This document shows positions 17,009 through 25,435 of a DNA stretch of 64,000 bases, piece after piece. The translations under genes were made by a program, and so were the position numbers. The notes under the pieces are model-generated. The model searched no databases. It was not told where the DNA came from and saw only the letters and a list, made by a program, of their open reading frames with translations. Location of the stretch: positions 5,252,001-5,316,000 of the forward strand of contig NZ_CP013023.1 of NCBI RefSeq assembly GCF_001421015.2, in the 5' to 3' direction. The stretch comes from Paenibacillus bovis (GTDB lineage Bacteria; Bacillota; Bacilli; Paenibacillales; Paenibacillaceae). The stretch's first letter is position 1, and each line of letters starts with the position of its first letter.

Positions 17009-18670
17009 CTACTTCTGATAATGTTCAACCGTTTTGATGAGACACTCTTCGAGATATTGTATGCCAGTAGAGTATTCAAACATCAGCGCAGTATTTCTTC
17101 CTTTTTGTCCATATTCATGACGTTTAGCGGCATTTTTCATAAAGTATAAGAGACCTACTGCCAATCCTTCAAAGTCACCCGGTTCAACCAAATATGCATT
17201 TTCTCCATGCTTGGCGTATACACTGATTCCTCCGCAGTTGGTTGCTACTACCGGTATTCCCGAAGCCATGGCTTCAAGAGGAGGCATTCCAAATCCTTCA
17301 TACCATGAAGTAAACAAGTGGATATCTGCGTCCCTGTATAACTGGGCCAATTCTTCTTGAGAAGGTTTTATAACATACTCGATATCAAAAGACCATTCTC
17401 CCAGATCGCGCAATGTTGGCATAACCCACTGGACTTTAAATGGATAGCCCGCCTGGCTTACCAGATGCAACGCATTCAAGGCAATATCAGATCCTTTGAA
17501 TCTTAATCCAGGATCACCAACCAGCAAGATCGTTAACTCATCGTCCTCAACCTTGTCTATAGCAGGGTGATAAAAATGAGTATCAATAAAGTTGGGCAGA
17601 ACTATACATTTTCTCCCATAATTTGATTCGAGAAGTTTGGAAATAATCGGAGAAACGGCTGTCAAAACAATATTTTGCTCATAATTAAGCTGTAAATGAT
17701 TCCGAACCACTTCTGTCTCATACTGCGACACAATATCACCAAATAGCCATTCATGTCCTTGTTCCCAATAAAATACCGGAATATCATCATTTTGTAATTC
17801 ATGAAGTTGATCAAACCAGCCAGCAACGATAATGTCCGATCCTGCCAAATAAGGAAGATAGTTTTCCGTTGAAGGGATAAGTATTTGTTTATCTACAGAC
17901 AGATCCAGCCAGGATGGTAATACGGGTCCTTCATCACTTCTCAAAGCTGCCTGTACCACATGTCCTCTTTTGCGAAGCTCTTTCATTTGCTGAAGCAGCA
18001 TTTTGAGACCACCTGTGAGCACATGATGAGGCAGAACAAAAGTAACCACTAATTTTTTATTTGCATTTATTATCCCCGTTTTACTGATCAGCAATTGATC
18101 TATACTTTTCTGCTGTTGCTCGACTTTGGGATAAAATTTAAATATATGAGCCCCATTTCCGCCAATCAAAAACTCTTCATACGTAAATGAAAAATCAACC
18201 AAGTCCGTAATCGACCATCTGCTTTTGTGTTCCTCATATTTATTTCCCAAATATTCTTCTTGCTCCGCCGGAAAAATAGGAGTAGAAACAATAAGCGCCT
18301 TATTGGTATGCTTAACCAACTTTTCTAACAGTCTTTTTCCATCTTCTTTGGTGAAATGCTCCAATACATCGATTAATAAAATAACATCATAAGAAGGCAA
18401 CTGATCGATAGTCTCCAAGATATCTCCATAATAGATATCGTTATACACAAATTCATGAATCGGATTTTTGTAGCTTTCAAATGCTTCTACCCCATCGATC
18501 CTAACGGTCCACTGTTCTTTTTGATACCTTTCATAAGGCAATTCCAGCATTTCTCTACTTAAAAATCCGTACTTGCCAAACCCTATACCAATATCCAGAA
18601 TAGAAGCAGGGTTTTCCATAATAATGTGATTTAATATATTGGGAATCGTTTGGTACCAGCTTGTAGGCAA
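17009..18670 (-). CDS. Methyltransferase-glycosyltransferase fusion (class I SAM-MTase + GT4)
   Basis: A 553-aa cytosolic protein joining two enzymes. Residues about 1-190 form a class I SAM methyltransferase, with the SAM motif ILDIGIGFGKYGF and the acidic motif YDVILLIDVLEHF. Residues about 205-553 form a GT-B fold family 4 glycosyltransferase, with FVLPHHVLTGGLKMLLQQM, then LLVGDPGLRFKGSDIALNAL and the donor-binding WYEGFGMPPLEAMASG. The start is TTG at 18670 after GAGGG. It lies between flagellin copy 1 and flaG and next to a GT2-TPR gene, so flagellin glycosylation with O-methylated sugars is the likely role (inference). It could instead serve surface polysaccharide. Confidence 0.85.
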   Translation of the reverse strand: MPTSWYQTIPNILNHIIMENPASILDIGIGFGKYGFLSREMLELPYERYQKEQWTVRIDGVEAFESYKNPIHEFVYNDIYYGDILETIDQLPSYDVILLIDVLEHFTKEDGKRLLEKLVKHTNKALIVSTPIFPAEQEEYLGNKYEEHKSRWSITDLVDFSFTYEEFLIGGNGAHIFKFYPKVEQQQKSIDQLLISKTGIINANKKLVVTFVLPHHVLTGGLKMLLQQMKELRKRGHVVQAALRSDEGPVLPSWLDLSVDKQILIPSTENYLPYLAGSDIIVAGWFDQLHELQNDDIPVFYWEQGHEWLFGDIVSQYETEVVRNHLQLNYEQNIVLTAVSPIISKLLESNYGRKCIVLPNFIDTHFYHPAIDKVEDDELTILLVGDPGLRFKGSDIALNALHLVSQAGYPFKVQWVMPTLRDLGEWSFDIEYVIKPSQEELAQLYRDADIHLFTSWYEGFGMPPLEAMASGIPVVATNCGGISVYAKHGENAYLVEPGDFEGLAVGLLYFMKNAAKRHEYGQKGRNTALMFEYSTGIQYLEECLIKTVEHYQK

Positions 18671-18726
18671 TTTCAGTCCCTCATTTCATTTGGAGTATAG
18701 ATCGTTATTAGGGCTAAATTAAAAAC

Positions 18727-20604
18727 TTATTCCTGACTCCATGTTGCCATTGGATAATGAGCTGCAATAAATTGCTTGATCTCTTGCATCCGACTCTCGT
18801 CCTTTTTGCGTTCATACAGACGATAATAACGCTCATAGGAAGCATAGACCGGTGATCGTTCAATGAGGTTCGTATAAAAATATTCGGCATCATCAAAATA
18901 ACCTGCTCGTAAGCATATGTCTCCCAATAATCCAATCATTTGAATATTTTCAGAATCCAAATGATAAGCTTGTACCAGAATATCAATAGCGGCTTCATAA
19001 TATCCGTGTCCATTTAACATACTGCCTATCTGATACTTCACTTCAAAATCTTTGCCCATCAATAATTGCAATACAGTTTGAAAAGCTTCAAACTCCTTCA
19101 TATAGATCAAATTATTAACCAATTGAAATATAAGAGTTTCCAGAGACGAAGATAGTTCTTCCATCTGGATACTTTCGTTGTGCAGCAGCTGAAGTAATAT
19201 GCGAATATCACTTGGACCGATTTCTCCAACATTCTGCAGGCTTTTTACTAATTTTTCATCTTTTAAAAGGAACGCCAGAGTAAGAATATCTATCGTATTC
19301 TCTTCAGGAATATGTTCAACTTCGTACCAACTATTCTTAGCCAAATCGTATTGCTTACTATACTGGTAAGATATAGCAAGCACATTTTTTTCAGGAGAGA
19401 TATTATAGGATTTCAGATAACCACTGAACAAGTAGTGTCTCATCGTGTACAGTACATCCAGTAAATTTTGCAACTCTTCTACACGAGTAATTTTATAGGA
19501 AATATCAAGGTCTTTTTTGATGTCGTCTTCAGCAAATGCGTATATATAGGCAATCTCAAAATACTTTTTCAAAGCTGGCATATGACTTCTTTTGGAGGTA
19601 ATTGCTTTTAAAATATATTTATAGGCTTCAGCCAGGTTGTCTTCTTGTTTATACAGTTCAGCAAGCTGGGCATAAGCCAGGTAATCAGATACTCCTTCGC
19701 TGATAAAGTCGCCTTTGTTTCCAAGTTCAGTACACTTGATCCAAGTAGAAGCTGCATCCTTTAAGTATTTTTCATCATAATAAGCTTCTGCCAATACATA
19801 AAGTAAGTCTGTATGGGCAGGGTATTTTTGAACAGCATCATACAGAATTTTCAATGCTTCGTTAGATCGATTGAGTTGAAGAAGACTCTCGCCCCATTTT
19901 TTCAACAAATCCGCTTGATGAGTCTGATTATCACTGTCTGTTATAGCTTTAGCAAAATACTCTGCAGACTCCTCATACTGCTCTATAGCCATGTAAGCTT
20001 TACCCAGGTTGTAGAAATTGTAGCTATTAGGATGCTCTTTGGTTTCCTGCATCATGAGATTGAGATTCCGATTGTTTTTATCCTTCTCGATAATTGTATT
20101 ACTTTGATAGCCTGTATGCTGAATAGATACAGAGACTTTTGACCACTGCATCTGCTTTTCTTTCCCTTCAAGATCCAGATGTTCATGTAAGCGGTTCTTG
20201 TATCGTAACTCTGGACTGTTCTTAAATAAGCGGATAGCTGAATGTATAAAATATCTTTCATTATCCAATAAGTTATGGATAGGAAAGATGTAAAAGTCTT
20301 TTGCAGTTGCTAGCTCTTTCTGCAAATCATATTCCCCTTCAAAGTATTCGTCTGCATCCAGTATCAAAATATAATCCGACTTTGCTTGCTGCAGAGAATA
20401 ATTACGTGCAGACGCAAAATCATCATTCCACTTGTATGAATGAATTGTAGCCCCGTAACTTTCAGCAATAGGAATAGTTCGATCAGAAGAACCCGTATCT
20501 ACTATAATAATTTCATTTATTTGTTTATGGATACTTTCAAGACACTTGCCAATAACTTCTTCTTCGTTTTTTACGATCATACATAAAGAGACCGTAAATC
20601 TCAT
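18727..20604 (-). CDS. GT2 glycosyltransferase with TPR repeats
   Basis: A 625-aa protein. Residues about 1-230 are a family 2 (GT-A) glycosyltransferase with SLCMIVKNEEEVIGKCLES, IVDTGSSDRT and the metal-binding ILDADEYF. The rest is a superhelix of tetratricopeptide-like repeats (for example NFYNLGKAYMAIEQYEESAEY). The same architecture occurs in transferases that modify peptides and flagellin. The ATG at 20604 has a strong AGGAGGCG site. It ends about 56 bases before the methyltransferase-GT fusion, and the two genes read as a pair. The acceptor protein is not shown by sequence; flagellin is the best guess. Confidence 0.85.
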   Translation of the reverse strand: MRFTVSLCMIVKNEEEVIGKCLESIHKQINEIIIVDTGSSDRTIPIAESYGATIHSYKWNDDFASARNYSLQQAKSDYILILDADEYFEGEYDLQKELATAKDFYIFPIHNLLDNERYFIHSAIRLFKNSPELRYKNRLHEHLDLEGKEKQMQWSKVSVSIQHTGYQSNTIIEKDKNNRNLNLMMQETKEHPNSYNFYNLGKAYMAIEQYEESAEYFAKAITDSDNQTHQADLLKKWGESLLQLNRSNEALKILYDAVQKYPAHTDLLYVLAEAYYDEKYLKDAASTWIKCTELGNKGDFISEGVSDYLAYAQLAELYKQEDNLAEAYKYILKAITSKRSHMPALKKYFEIAYIYAFAEDDIKKDLDISYKITRVEELQNLLDVLYTMRHYLFSGYLKSYNISPEKNVLAISYQYSKQYDLAKNSWYEVEHIPEENTIDILTLAFLLKDEKLVKSLQNVGEIGPSDIRILLQLLHNESIQMEELSSSLETLIFQLVNNLIYMKEFEAFQTVLQLLMGKDFEVKYQIGSMLNGHGYYEAAIDILVQAYHLDSENIQMIGLLGDICLRAGYFDDAEYFYTNLIERSPVYASYERYYRLYERKKDESRMQEIKQFIAAHYPMATWSQE

Positions 20605-20688
20605 TATTTCGCCTCCTGATAATTTCAAATATATTACATTTATTATCAACAAACTATTAGGCAAATGCCAGCAAATAATTGCTTAAGG

Positions 20689-20716
20689 AAAAAAGGCCTC
20701 CAAAAAAGGAGACCTT
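20689..20716 (-). terminator. Intrinsic terminator after flagellin copy 1
   Basis: A 9-bp stem (20693-20701 with 20708-20716) is followed by a T run on the minus strand. It isolates flagellin 1 from the downstream transferase genes. Confidence 0.85.
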
Positions 20717-20733
20717 TTGAATACAACCAAGTA

Positions 20734-21606
20734 TTAACGAAGCAATTGCAGTACGCCTTGTGGCTGTTGGTTGGCTTGGGACAGCATTGCTTGTGCTGCT
20801 TGAGACAGGATGGAGTTCTTGGTTTGTTTTACCATCTCGGAAGCCATGTCGACGTCACGTACACGGGACTCGGCTGCTGTCAGGTTCTCAGAAGAAGCTC
20901 CCAGGTTATTGATCGTGTGCTCCAGACGGTTTTGGTTCGCACCCAGTTTGGAACGCTCGTCCGATACTTTCTTGATCGCTGTATCGATTGTAGCGATAGC
21001 TCCTGTTGCTACAGATGCAGAAGTAGAAATATCCAGACCACCAGTTGCTACTGCATCGCCACCTGCTGCGGTTGCTGCTGTATCCGCTGCTTTGGAAACG
21101 CCCAGCGTTTTAGCATCCATCGCATTAATGCTCAGTGCCATCGTTTGGTTCGTGTTTGCACCGATTTGCAGGGTTACTGTAGAAGCACCTTGGCCATCCA
21201 GCAATTTCTTGGTGTTGAATTCGGTTGTGTTGGAGATACGAGTGATTTCTTTCGCCAGCTCGTCCACTTCTTTTTGCAGTTGGGCACGGTCGTCAGATGT
21301 ATTGGTATCGTTACCGGACTGTACAGACAGCTCACGCATACGTTGCAGGATATCGTGAGTTTCGTTCAGTGCACCTTCAGCTGTTTGGATCATGGAGATA
21401 CCATCTTGAGCGTTACGGGAAGCTTGATCCAGACCACGGATCTGTCCACGCATTTTCTCGGAGATCGCCAGACCTGCTGCATCGTCGCCCGCACGGTTAA
21501 TGCGAAGACCCGAAGACAGTTTTTCCATCGATTTGCTTTGTGCTGCAGAAGCAGAGTTCAGGGAACGGGAAGTGTTCAGTGCCGCGATATTGTGGTTGAT
21601 AATCAT
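20734..21606 (-). CDS. hag: Flagellin, copy 1
   Basis: Main filament subunit exported by the flagellar type III apparatus. The 290-aa protein has the conserved N-terminal D0/D1 (MIINHNIAALNTSRSLNSAS) and C-terminal D1/D0 (ending QQPQGVLQLLR) helices and only a short central Ala/Thr-rich loop near 170-225, so it lacks large D2/D3 domains. It is nearly identical to copies 3 and 4, differing mainly in the loop (SASVATG instead of DAATATA). AAGGAGG precedes the ATG. It has its own sigma-D promoter, CsrA-type leader and terminator, so it is probably a monocistronic unit. Confidence 0.97.
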   Translation of the reverse strand: MIINHNIAALNTSRSLNSASAAQSKSMEKLSSGLRINRAGDDAAGLAISEKMRGQIRGLDQASRNAQDGISMIQTAEGALNETHDILQRMRELSVQSGNDTNTSDDRAQLQKEVDELAKEITRISNTTEFNTKKLLDGQGASTVTLQIGANTNQTMALSINAMDAKTLGVSKAADTAATAAGGDAVATGGLDISTSASVATGAIATIDTAIKKVSDERSKLGANQNRLEHTINNLGASSENLTAAESRVRDVDMASEMVKQTKNSILSQAAQAMLSQANQQPQGVLQLLR

Positions 21607-21613
21607 TTGTAAT

Positions 21614-21650
21614 TTCCTCCTTGGAATGTAAGCGATCCACGTCCTTGTGG
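21614..21650 (-). promoter_or_regulatory. CsrA-type binding leader of flagellin copy 1
   Basis: The leader hairpin CCACAAGGACGTGG (21650-21637) shows AAGGA in its loop. A second ANGGA lies in TTCCAAGGAGGAA (21626-21614), which overlaps the ribosome site and can itself fold with AAGGA looped out. This matches the known CsrA preference for ANGGA in hairpin loops. Confidence 0.7.
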
Positions 21651-21727
21651 TTCGTCTTGTTCTTAGTTTGATGCACTGGAAGCTGCAAAGTCGATCGCCT
21701 TTGCTTACTTCCTAGCGTCTAATATAT

Positions 21728-21754
21728 ATATCGGCGTTCTTTCTAGTTTGTTAA
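21728..21754 (-). promoter_or_regulatory. Sigma-D promoter of flagellin copy 1
   Basis: The minus strand reads TTAA (21754-21751), 15 bases, GCCGATAT (21735-21728). The -10 is an exact sigma-D consensus. The -35 differs from TAAA in one base. Confidence 0.82.
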
Positions 21755-21820
21755 TAGCTTTTGATAAATTTTATAAGTAATTTTCTTAAATTATTTATGT
21801 ATTTCATTTCTTTATATAAT

Positions 21821-21848
21821 AAAAAAGGCCTCCAGCAAAGGAGACCTT
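21821..21848 (-). terminator. Intrinsic terminator after flagellin copy 2
   Basis: A 9-bp stem (21825-21833 with 21840-21848) is followed by T residues on the minus strand. Confidence 0.82.
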
Positions 21849-21865
21849 TTGAATACAACCAAGTA

Positions 21866-22735
21866 TTAACGAAGCAATTGCAGTACGCCTTGTGGCTGTT
21901 GGTTTGCTTGGGACAACATTGCTTGTGCTGCTTGGGACAGGATGGAGTTCTTAGTTTGTTTTACCATCTCGGAAGCCATGTCGACGTCACGTACACGGGA
22001 CTCAGCTGCTGTCAGGTTCTCGGAAGAAGCTCCCAGGTTATTGATCGTGTGCTCCAGACGGTTTTGGTTTGCACCCAGTTTGGAACGCTCGTCCGATACT
22101 TTTTTGATTGCTTCATCAATTTTAGAAATTGCTCCTGTTGCTACTGTTGCAGTGGAAGAGATATCCAGACCACCTGCTGCTGTAGCGGCAGTTGTACCTG
22201 TTGCTGCTGCTGCTGTTGTATCACCTACACCCAGAGTTGCAGCATCCATTGCTTTAATGCTCAACGTCATTGTCTGGTCACTATTTGCACCAATTTGGAA
22301 TGTCATTGCAGAAGCACCTTGACCATCCAGCAATTTCTTAGTGTTGAATTCCGTTGTGTTGGAGATACGAGTGATTTCTTTCGCCAGCTCGTCCACTTCT
22401 TTTTGCAGTTGAGCACGATCGTCAGATGTATTGGTATCGTTACCGGACTGTACAGACAGCTCACGCATACGTTGCAGGATATCGTGAGTTTCGTTCAGTG
22501 CGCCCTCAGCTGTTTGAATCAGAGAGATACCATCTTGAGCGTTACGGGAAGCTTGATCCAGACCACGGATCTGTCCACGCATTTTCTCGGAGATCGCCAG
22601 ACCTGCTGCATCGTCGCCCGCACGGTTAATGCGAAGACCCGAAGACAGTTTTTCCATCGATTTGCTTTGCGCACCAGAAGCTGCGTTCAGGGAGCGAGAA
22701 GTGTTCAGTGCTGCGATGTTGTGGTTGATAATCAT
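21866..22735 (-). CDS. hag: Flagellin, copy 2 (divergent paralogue)
   Basis: A 289-aa flagellin with the same D0/D1 ends as its neighbours but a different central loop (DTTAAAATGTTAATAAG) and scattered changes elsewhere, such as FQIGANSDQTMTLSIKAMDA. It is the most divergent of the four. The frame is open for 12 more codons, but the conserved MIINHN start at 22735 has AAGGAGG. The upstream promoter is also the weakest of the four, so it may be a minor or differently timed subunit (inference). Confidence 0.96.
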   Translation of the reverse strand: MIINHNIAALNTSRSLNAASGAQSKSMEKLSSGLRINRAGDDAAGLAISEKMRGQIRGLDQASRNAQDGISLIQTAEGALNETHDILQRMRELSVQSGNDTNTSDDRAQLQKEVDELAKEITRISNTTEFNTKKLLDGQGASAMTFQIGANSDQTMTLSIKAMDAATLGVGDTTAAAATGTTAATAAGGLDISSTATVATGAISKIDEAIKKVSDERSKLGANQNRLEHTINNLGASSENLTAAESRVRDVDMASEMVKQTKNSILSQAAQAMLSQANQQPQGVLQLLR

Positions 22736-22742
22736 TTGTAAT

Positions 22743-22779
22743 TTCCTCCTTGGGATGTAAACGAACCACATCCTTGTGG
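22743..22779 (-). promoter_or_regulatory. CsrA-type binding leader of flagellin copy 2
   Basis: The hairpin CCACAAGGATGTGG (22779-22766) contains ACAAGGATGT, essentially the in-vitro selected CsrA consensus. A second AAGGA overlaps the ribosome site at 22755-22743. Confidence 0.72.
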
Positions 22780-22855
22780 TCCATCTTTTGATTAGATGCG
22801 TTGAAACTTACCAAGATCAATTCATTATGTAAGCCAGCAAGCAACTATAATCCTT

Positions 22856-22883
22856 ATATCGGAGGAATGTATATATTTGTGAA
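22856..22883 (-). promoter_or_regulatory. Degenerate sigma-D promoter of flagellin copy 2
   Basis: TCCGATAT on the minus strand (22863-22856) resembles the sigma-D -10. At the -35 only TCAC (15-base spacer) or TTCA (16-base spacer) is seen instead of TTAA or TAAA. Confidence 0.5.
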
Positions 22884-22952
22884 TAGCAAATAAACACTTT
22901 TTTCAAAAATTTCTTTTAGCATACGAAATTTTACAATTCTAAAGTATGTACC

Positions 22953-22979
22953 AAAAGGTCTCCACAAGGAGAACCTTTT
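22953..22979 (-). terminator. Weak intrinsic terminator after flagellin copy 3
   Basis: An inverted repeat (22953-22963 with 22968-22979, one mismatch or bulge) ends in TTTTGG on the minus strand. The U-tract is shorter than at the other three flagellin genes. Confidence 0.65.
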
Positions 22980-22992
22980 GAGGAATAACGTA

Positions 22993-23865
22993 TTAACGAA
23001 GCAATTGCAGTACGCCTTGTGGCTGTTGGTTGGCTTGGGACAACATTGCTTGTGCTGCTTGAGACAGGATCGAGTTCTTGGTTTGTTTTACCATCTCGGA
23101 AGCCATGTCGACGTCACGTACACGGGACTCGGCTGCTGTCAGGTTCTCGGAAGAAGCTCCCAGGTTGTTGATTGTGTGCTCCAGACGGTTTTGGTTTGCA
23201 CCCAGTTTGGAACGCTCGTCCGATACTTTCTTGATTGCGGAATCAATCGTAGCGATAGCTGCGGTTGCAGTTGCTGCATCTGTAGAGATATCCAGACCAC
23301 CAGTTGCTACTGCATCGCCACCTGCTGCGGTTGCTGCTGTATCCGCTGCTTTGGAAACGCCCAGCGTTTTAGCATCCATCGCATTAACGCTCAGTGACAT
23401 CGTTTGGTTCGTGTTTGCACCGATTTGCAGGGTTACTGTAGAAGCACCTTGGCCATCCAGCAATTTCTTGGTGTTGAATTCGGTTGTGTTGGAGATACGA
23501 GTGATTTCTTTCGCCAGCTCGTCCACTTCTTTTTGCAGTTGTGCACGGTCGTCAGATGTATTGGTATCGTTACCGGACTGTACAGACAGCTCACGCATAC
23601 GTTGCAGGATATCGTGAGTTTCGTTCAGTGCACCTTCAGCTGTTTGGATCATGGAGATACCATCTTGAGCGTTACGGGAAGCTTGATCCAGACCACGGAT
23701 CTGTCCACGCATTTTCTCGGAGATCGCCAGACCTGCTGCATCGTCGCCCGCACGGTTAATGCGAAGACCCGAAGACAGTTTTTCCATCGATTTGCTTTGT
23801 GCTGCAGAAGCAGAGTTCAGGGAACGGGAAGTGTTCAGTGCCGCGATATTGTGGTTGATGATCAT
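22993..23865 (-). CDS. hag: Flagellin, copy 3
   Basis: A 290-aa flagellin differing from copy 4 by only two residues in the central region (STVTLQ versus SSVTLQ, and MSLSV versus MALSV). The conserved start MIINHNIAALNTSRS is at 23865 after AAGGAGG. The open frame extends 12 codons further but reads through the ribosome site. Near identity at the DNA level with copies 1 and 4 indicates recent duplication or ongoing gene conversion. Confidence 0.96.
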   Translation of the reverse strand: MIINHNIAALNTSRSLNSASAAQSKSMEKLSSGLRINRAGDDAAGLAISEKMRGQIRGLDQASRNAQDGISMIQTAEGALNETHDILQRMRELSVQSGNDTNTSDDRAQLQKEVDELAKEITRISNTTEFNTKKLLDGQGASTVTLQIGANTNQTMSLSVNAMDAKTLGVSKAADTAATAAGGDAVATGGLDISTDAATATAAIATIDSAIKKVSDERSKLGANQNRLEHTINNLGASSENLTAAESRVRDVDMASEMVKQTKNSILSQAAQAMLSQANQQPQGVLQLLR

Positions 23866-23872
23866 TTGTAAT

Positions 23873-23909
23873 TTCCTCCTTGGAATGTAAGCGACCCACA
23901 TCCATGTGG
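23873..23909 (-). promoter_or_regulatory. CsrA-type binding leader of flagellin copy 3
   Basis: The hairpin CCACATGGATGTGG (23909-23896) carries ATGGA in the loop. The second site TTCCAAGGAGGAA (23885-23873) overlaps the ribosome site. The loop differs from the other copies while the stem pairing is kept. Confidence 0.68.
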
Positions 23910-23983
23910 TTCATCTTATAATGTTTTATGCGCTTGAAGTACAAGATCGGCCGCTCTTGTTGACTCCTTAGCGTCTAATATAT

Positions 23984-24010
23984 ATATCGGTTATATATAC
24001 CATTTATTAA
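23984..24010 (-). promoter_or_regulatory. Sigma-D promoter of flagellin copy 3
   Basis: The minus strand reads TTAA (24010-24007), 15 bases, ACCGATAT (23991-23984). Confidence 0.8.
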
Positions 24011-24098
24011 TATAATTTTATACATTTTTCCTTTTTTTCAAAATAAATTTGTAGCAAAATATATCCTAAATCAGGATGAATGATAACAATTAATTGTT

Positions 24099-24128
24099 AA
24101 AAAAAGACCTCCAAAAAGGAGGTCTTTT
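24099..24128 (-). terminator. Intrinsic terminator after flagellin copy 4
   Basis: A perfect 11-bp stem (24102-24112 with 24118-24128) is followed by a T run on the minus strand. Confidence 0.88.
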
Positions 24129-24143
24129 GAATACAACCAAGTA

Positions 24144-25016
24144 TTAACGAAGCAATTGCAGTACGCCTTGTGGCTGTTGGTTGGCTTGGGACAACATTGC
24201 TTGTGCTGCTTGAGACAGGATGGAGTTCTTAGTTTGTTTTACCATCTCAGAAGCCATGTCGACGTCACGTACACGGGACTCGGCTGCTGTCAGGTTCTCG
24301 GAAGAAGCTCCCAGGTTGTTGATTGTGTGCTCCAGACGGTTTTGGTTTGCACCCAGTTTGGAACGCTCGTCCGATACTTTCTTGATTGCGGAATCAATCG
24401 TAGCGATAGCTGCGGTTGCAGTTGCTGCATCTGTAGAGATATCCAGACCACCAGTTGCTACTGCATCGCCACCTGCTGCGGTTGCTGCTGTATCTGCTGC
24501 TTTGGAAACGCCCAGCGTTTTAGCATCCATCGCATTAACGCTCAGTGCCATGGTTTGGTTCGTGTTTGCACCGATTTGCAGAGTTACTGAAGAAGCACCT
24601 TGGCCATCCAGCAATTTCTTGGTGTTGAATTCGGTTGTGTTGGAGATACGAGTGATTTCTTTTGCCAGCTCGTCCACTTCTTTTTGCAGTTGTGCACGGT
24701 CGTCAGATGTATTGGTATCGTTACCGGACTGTACAGACAGCTCACGCATACGTTGCAGGATATCGTGAGTTTCGTTCAGTGCACCTTCAGCTGTTTGGAT
24801 CATGGAGATACCATCTTGAGCATTACGGGAAGCTTGATCCAGACCGCGGATCTGTCCACGCATTTTCTCGGAGATCGCCAGACCTGCTGCATCGTCGCCC
24901 GCACGGTTAATGCGAAGACCCGAAGACAGTTTTTCCATCGATTTGCTTTGTGCTGCAGAAGCAGAGTTCAGGGAACGGGAAGTGTTCAGTGCCGCGATAT
25001 TGTGGTTGATAATCAT
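24144..25016 (-). CDS. hag: Flagellin, copy 4
   Basis: A 290-aa flagellin, first in transcriptional order and directly downstream of csrA. It has the conserved D0/D1 helices at both ends and a short Ala-rich central loop (SKAADTAATAAGGDAVATG). Its position after fliW-csrA matches the single hag gene of B. subtilis, so it may be the ancestral copy from which the others arose (inference). AAGGAGG precedes the ATG. Confidence 0.97.
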   Translation of the reverse strand: MIINHNIAALNTSRSLNSASAAQSKSMEKLSSGLRINRAGDDAAGLAISEKMRGQIRGLDQASRNAQDGISMIQTAEGALNETHDILQRMRELSVQSGNDTNTSDDRAQLQKEVDELAKEITRISNTTEFNTKKLLDGQGASSVTLQIGANTNQTMALSVNAMDAKTLGVSKAADTAATAAGGDAVATGGLDISTDAATATAAIATIDSAIKKVSDERSKLGANQNRLEHTINNLGASSENLTAAESRVRDVDMASEMVKQTKNSILSQAAQAMLSQANQQPQGVLQLLR

Positions 25017-25023
25017 TTGTAAT

Positions 25024-25060
25024 TTCCTCCTTGGAATGTAAGCGATCCACGTCCTTGTGG
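25024..25060 (-). promoter_or_regulatory. CsrA-type binding leader of flagellin copy 4
   Basis: The hairpin CCACAAGGACGTGG (25060-25047) and the ribosome-site element TTCCAAGGAGGAA (25036-25024) are identical to those of copy 1. Confidence 0.7.
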
Positions 25061-25134
25061 TTCGTCTTTAGGTTTTTTATTCGCTAAGTTCAGCAATTTG
25101 AAGTACTTTGCTAGCTCCTTAGCGCCTAATATAT

Positions 25135-25161
25135 ATATCGGTGCTACGCTGGTTTTATTAA
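25135..25161 (-). promoter_or_regulatory. Sigma-D promoter of flagellin copy 4
   Basis: The minus strand reads TTAA (25161-25158), 15 bases, ACCGATAT (25142-25135). It lies between the csrA stop and flagellin 4. Confidence 0.8.
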
Positions 25162-25196
25162 TAGCATTTTTAGAAAAAAAAGTATTTTTTGGAATA

Positions 25197-25433
25197 TTAT
25201 TTTGAAGATTTATTAAATTGCTCCAGCAATGCATTTACCTGTGTTAATTGGGGAGCTGCAGACGCCTTATTGCTTTCCTGAATAGCAGCATAGATTTCAT
25301 GACGATAAATTTCAATATGCGAAGGTGCAGAAATACCGAGTTTTACTGTGTCTCCGTCAACACTAAGCACAGTAACTTCGATATCGTTCTGTATAACGAT
25401 TTTTTCTCCTTTTTTACGAGCCAATACTAGCAT
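25197..25433 (-). CDS. csrA: Carbon storage regulator CsrA, flagellin translation repressor
   Basis: Small dimeric RNA-binding protein that blocks the flagellin ribosome site until FliW removes it. The 78-aa protein has the canonical start LVLARKKGEKIVIQNDIEV, the core VKLGISAP and the RNA-contacting RHEIY region, plus a C-terminal extension of about 20 residues, as in Firmicutes. It starts two bases after the fliW stop, so the antagonist pair is cotranscribed. Its probable targets are the leaders of the four flagellin genes immediately downstream. Confidence 0.97.
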   Translation of the reverse strand: MLVLARKKGEKIVIQNDIEVTVLSVDGDTVKLGISAPSHIEIYRHEIYAAIQESNKASAAPQLTQVNALLEQFNKSSK

Positions 25434-25435
25434 AA

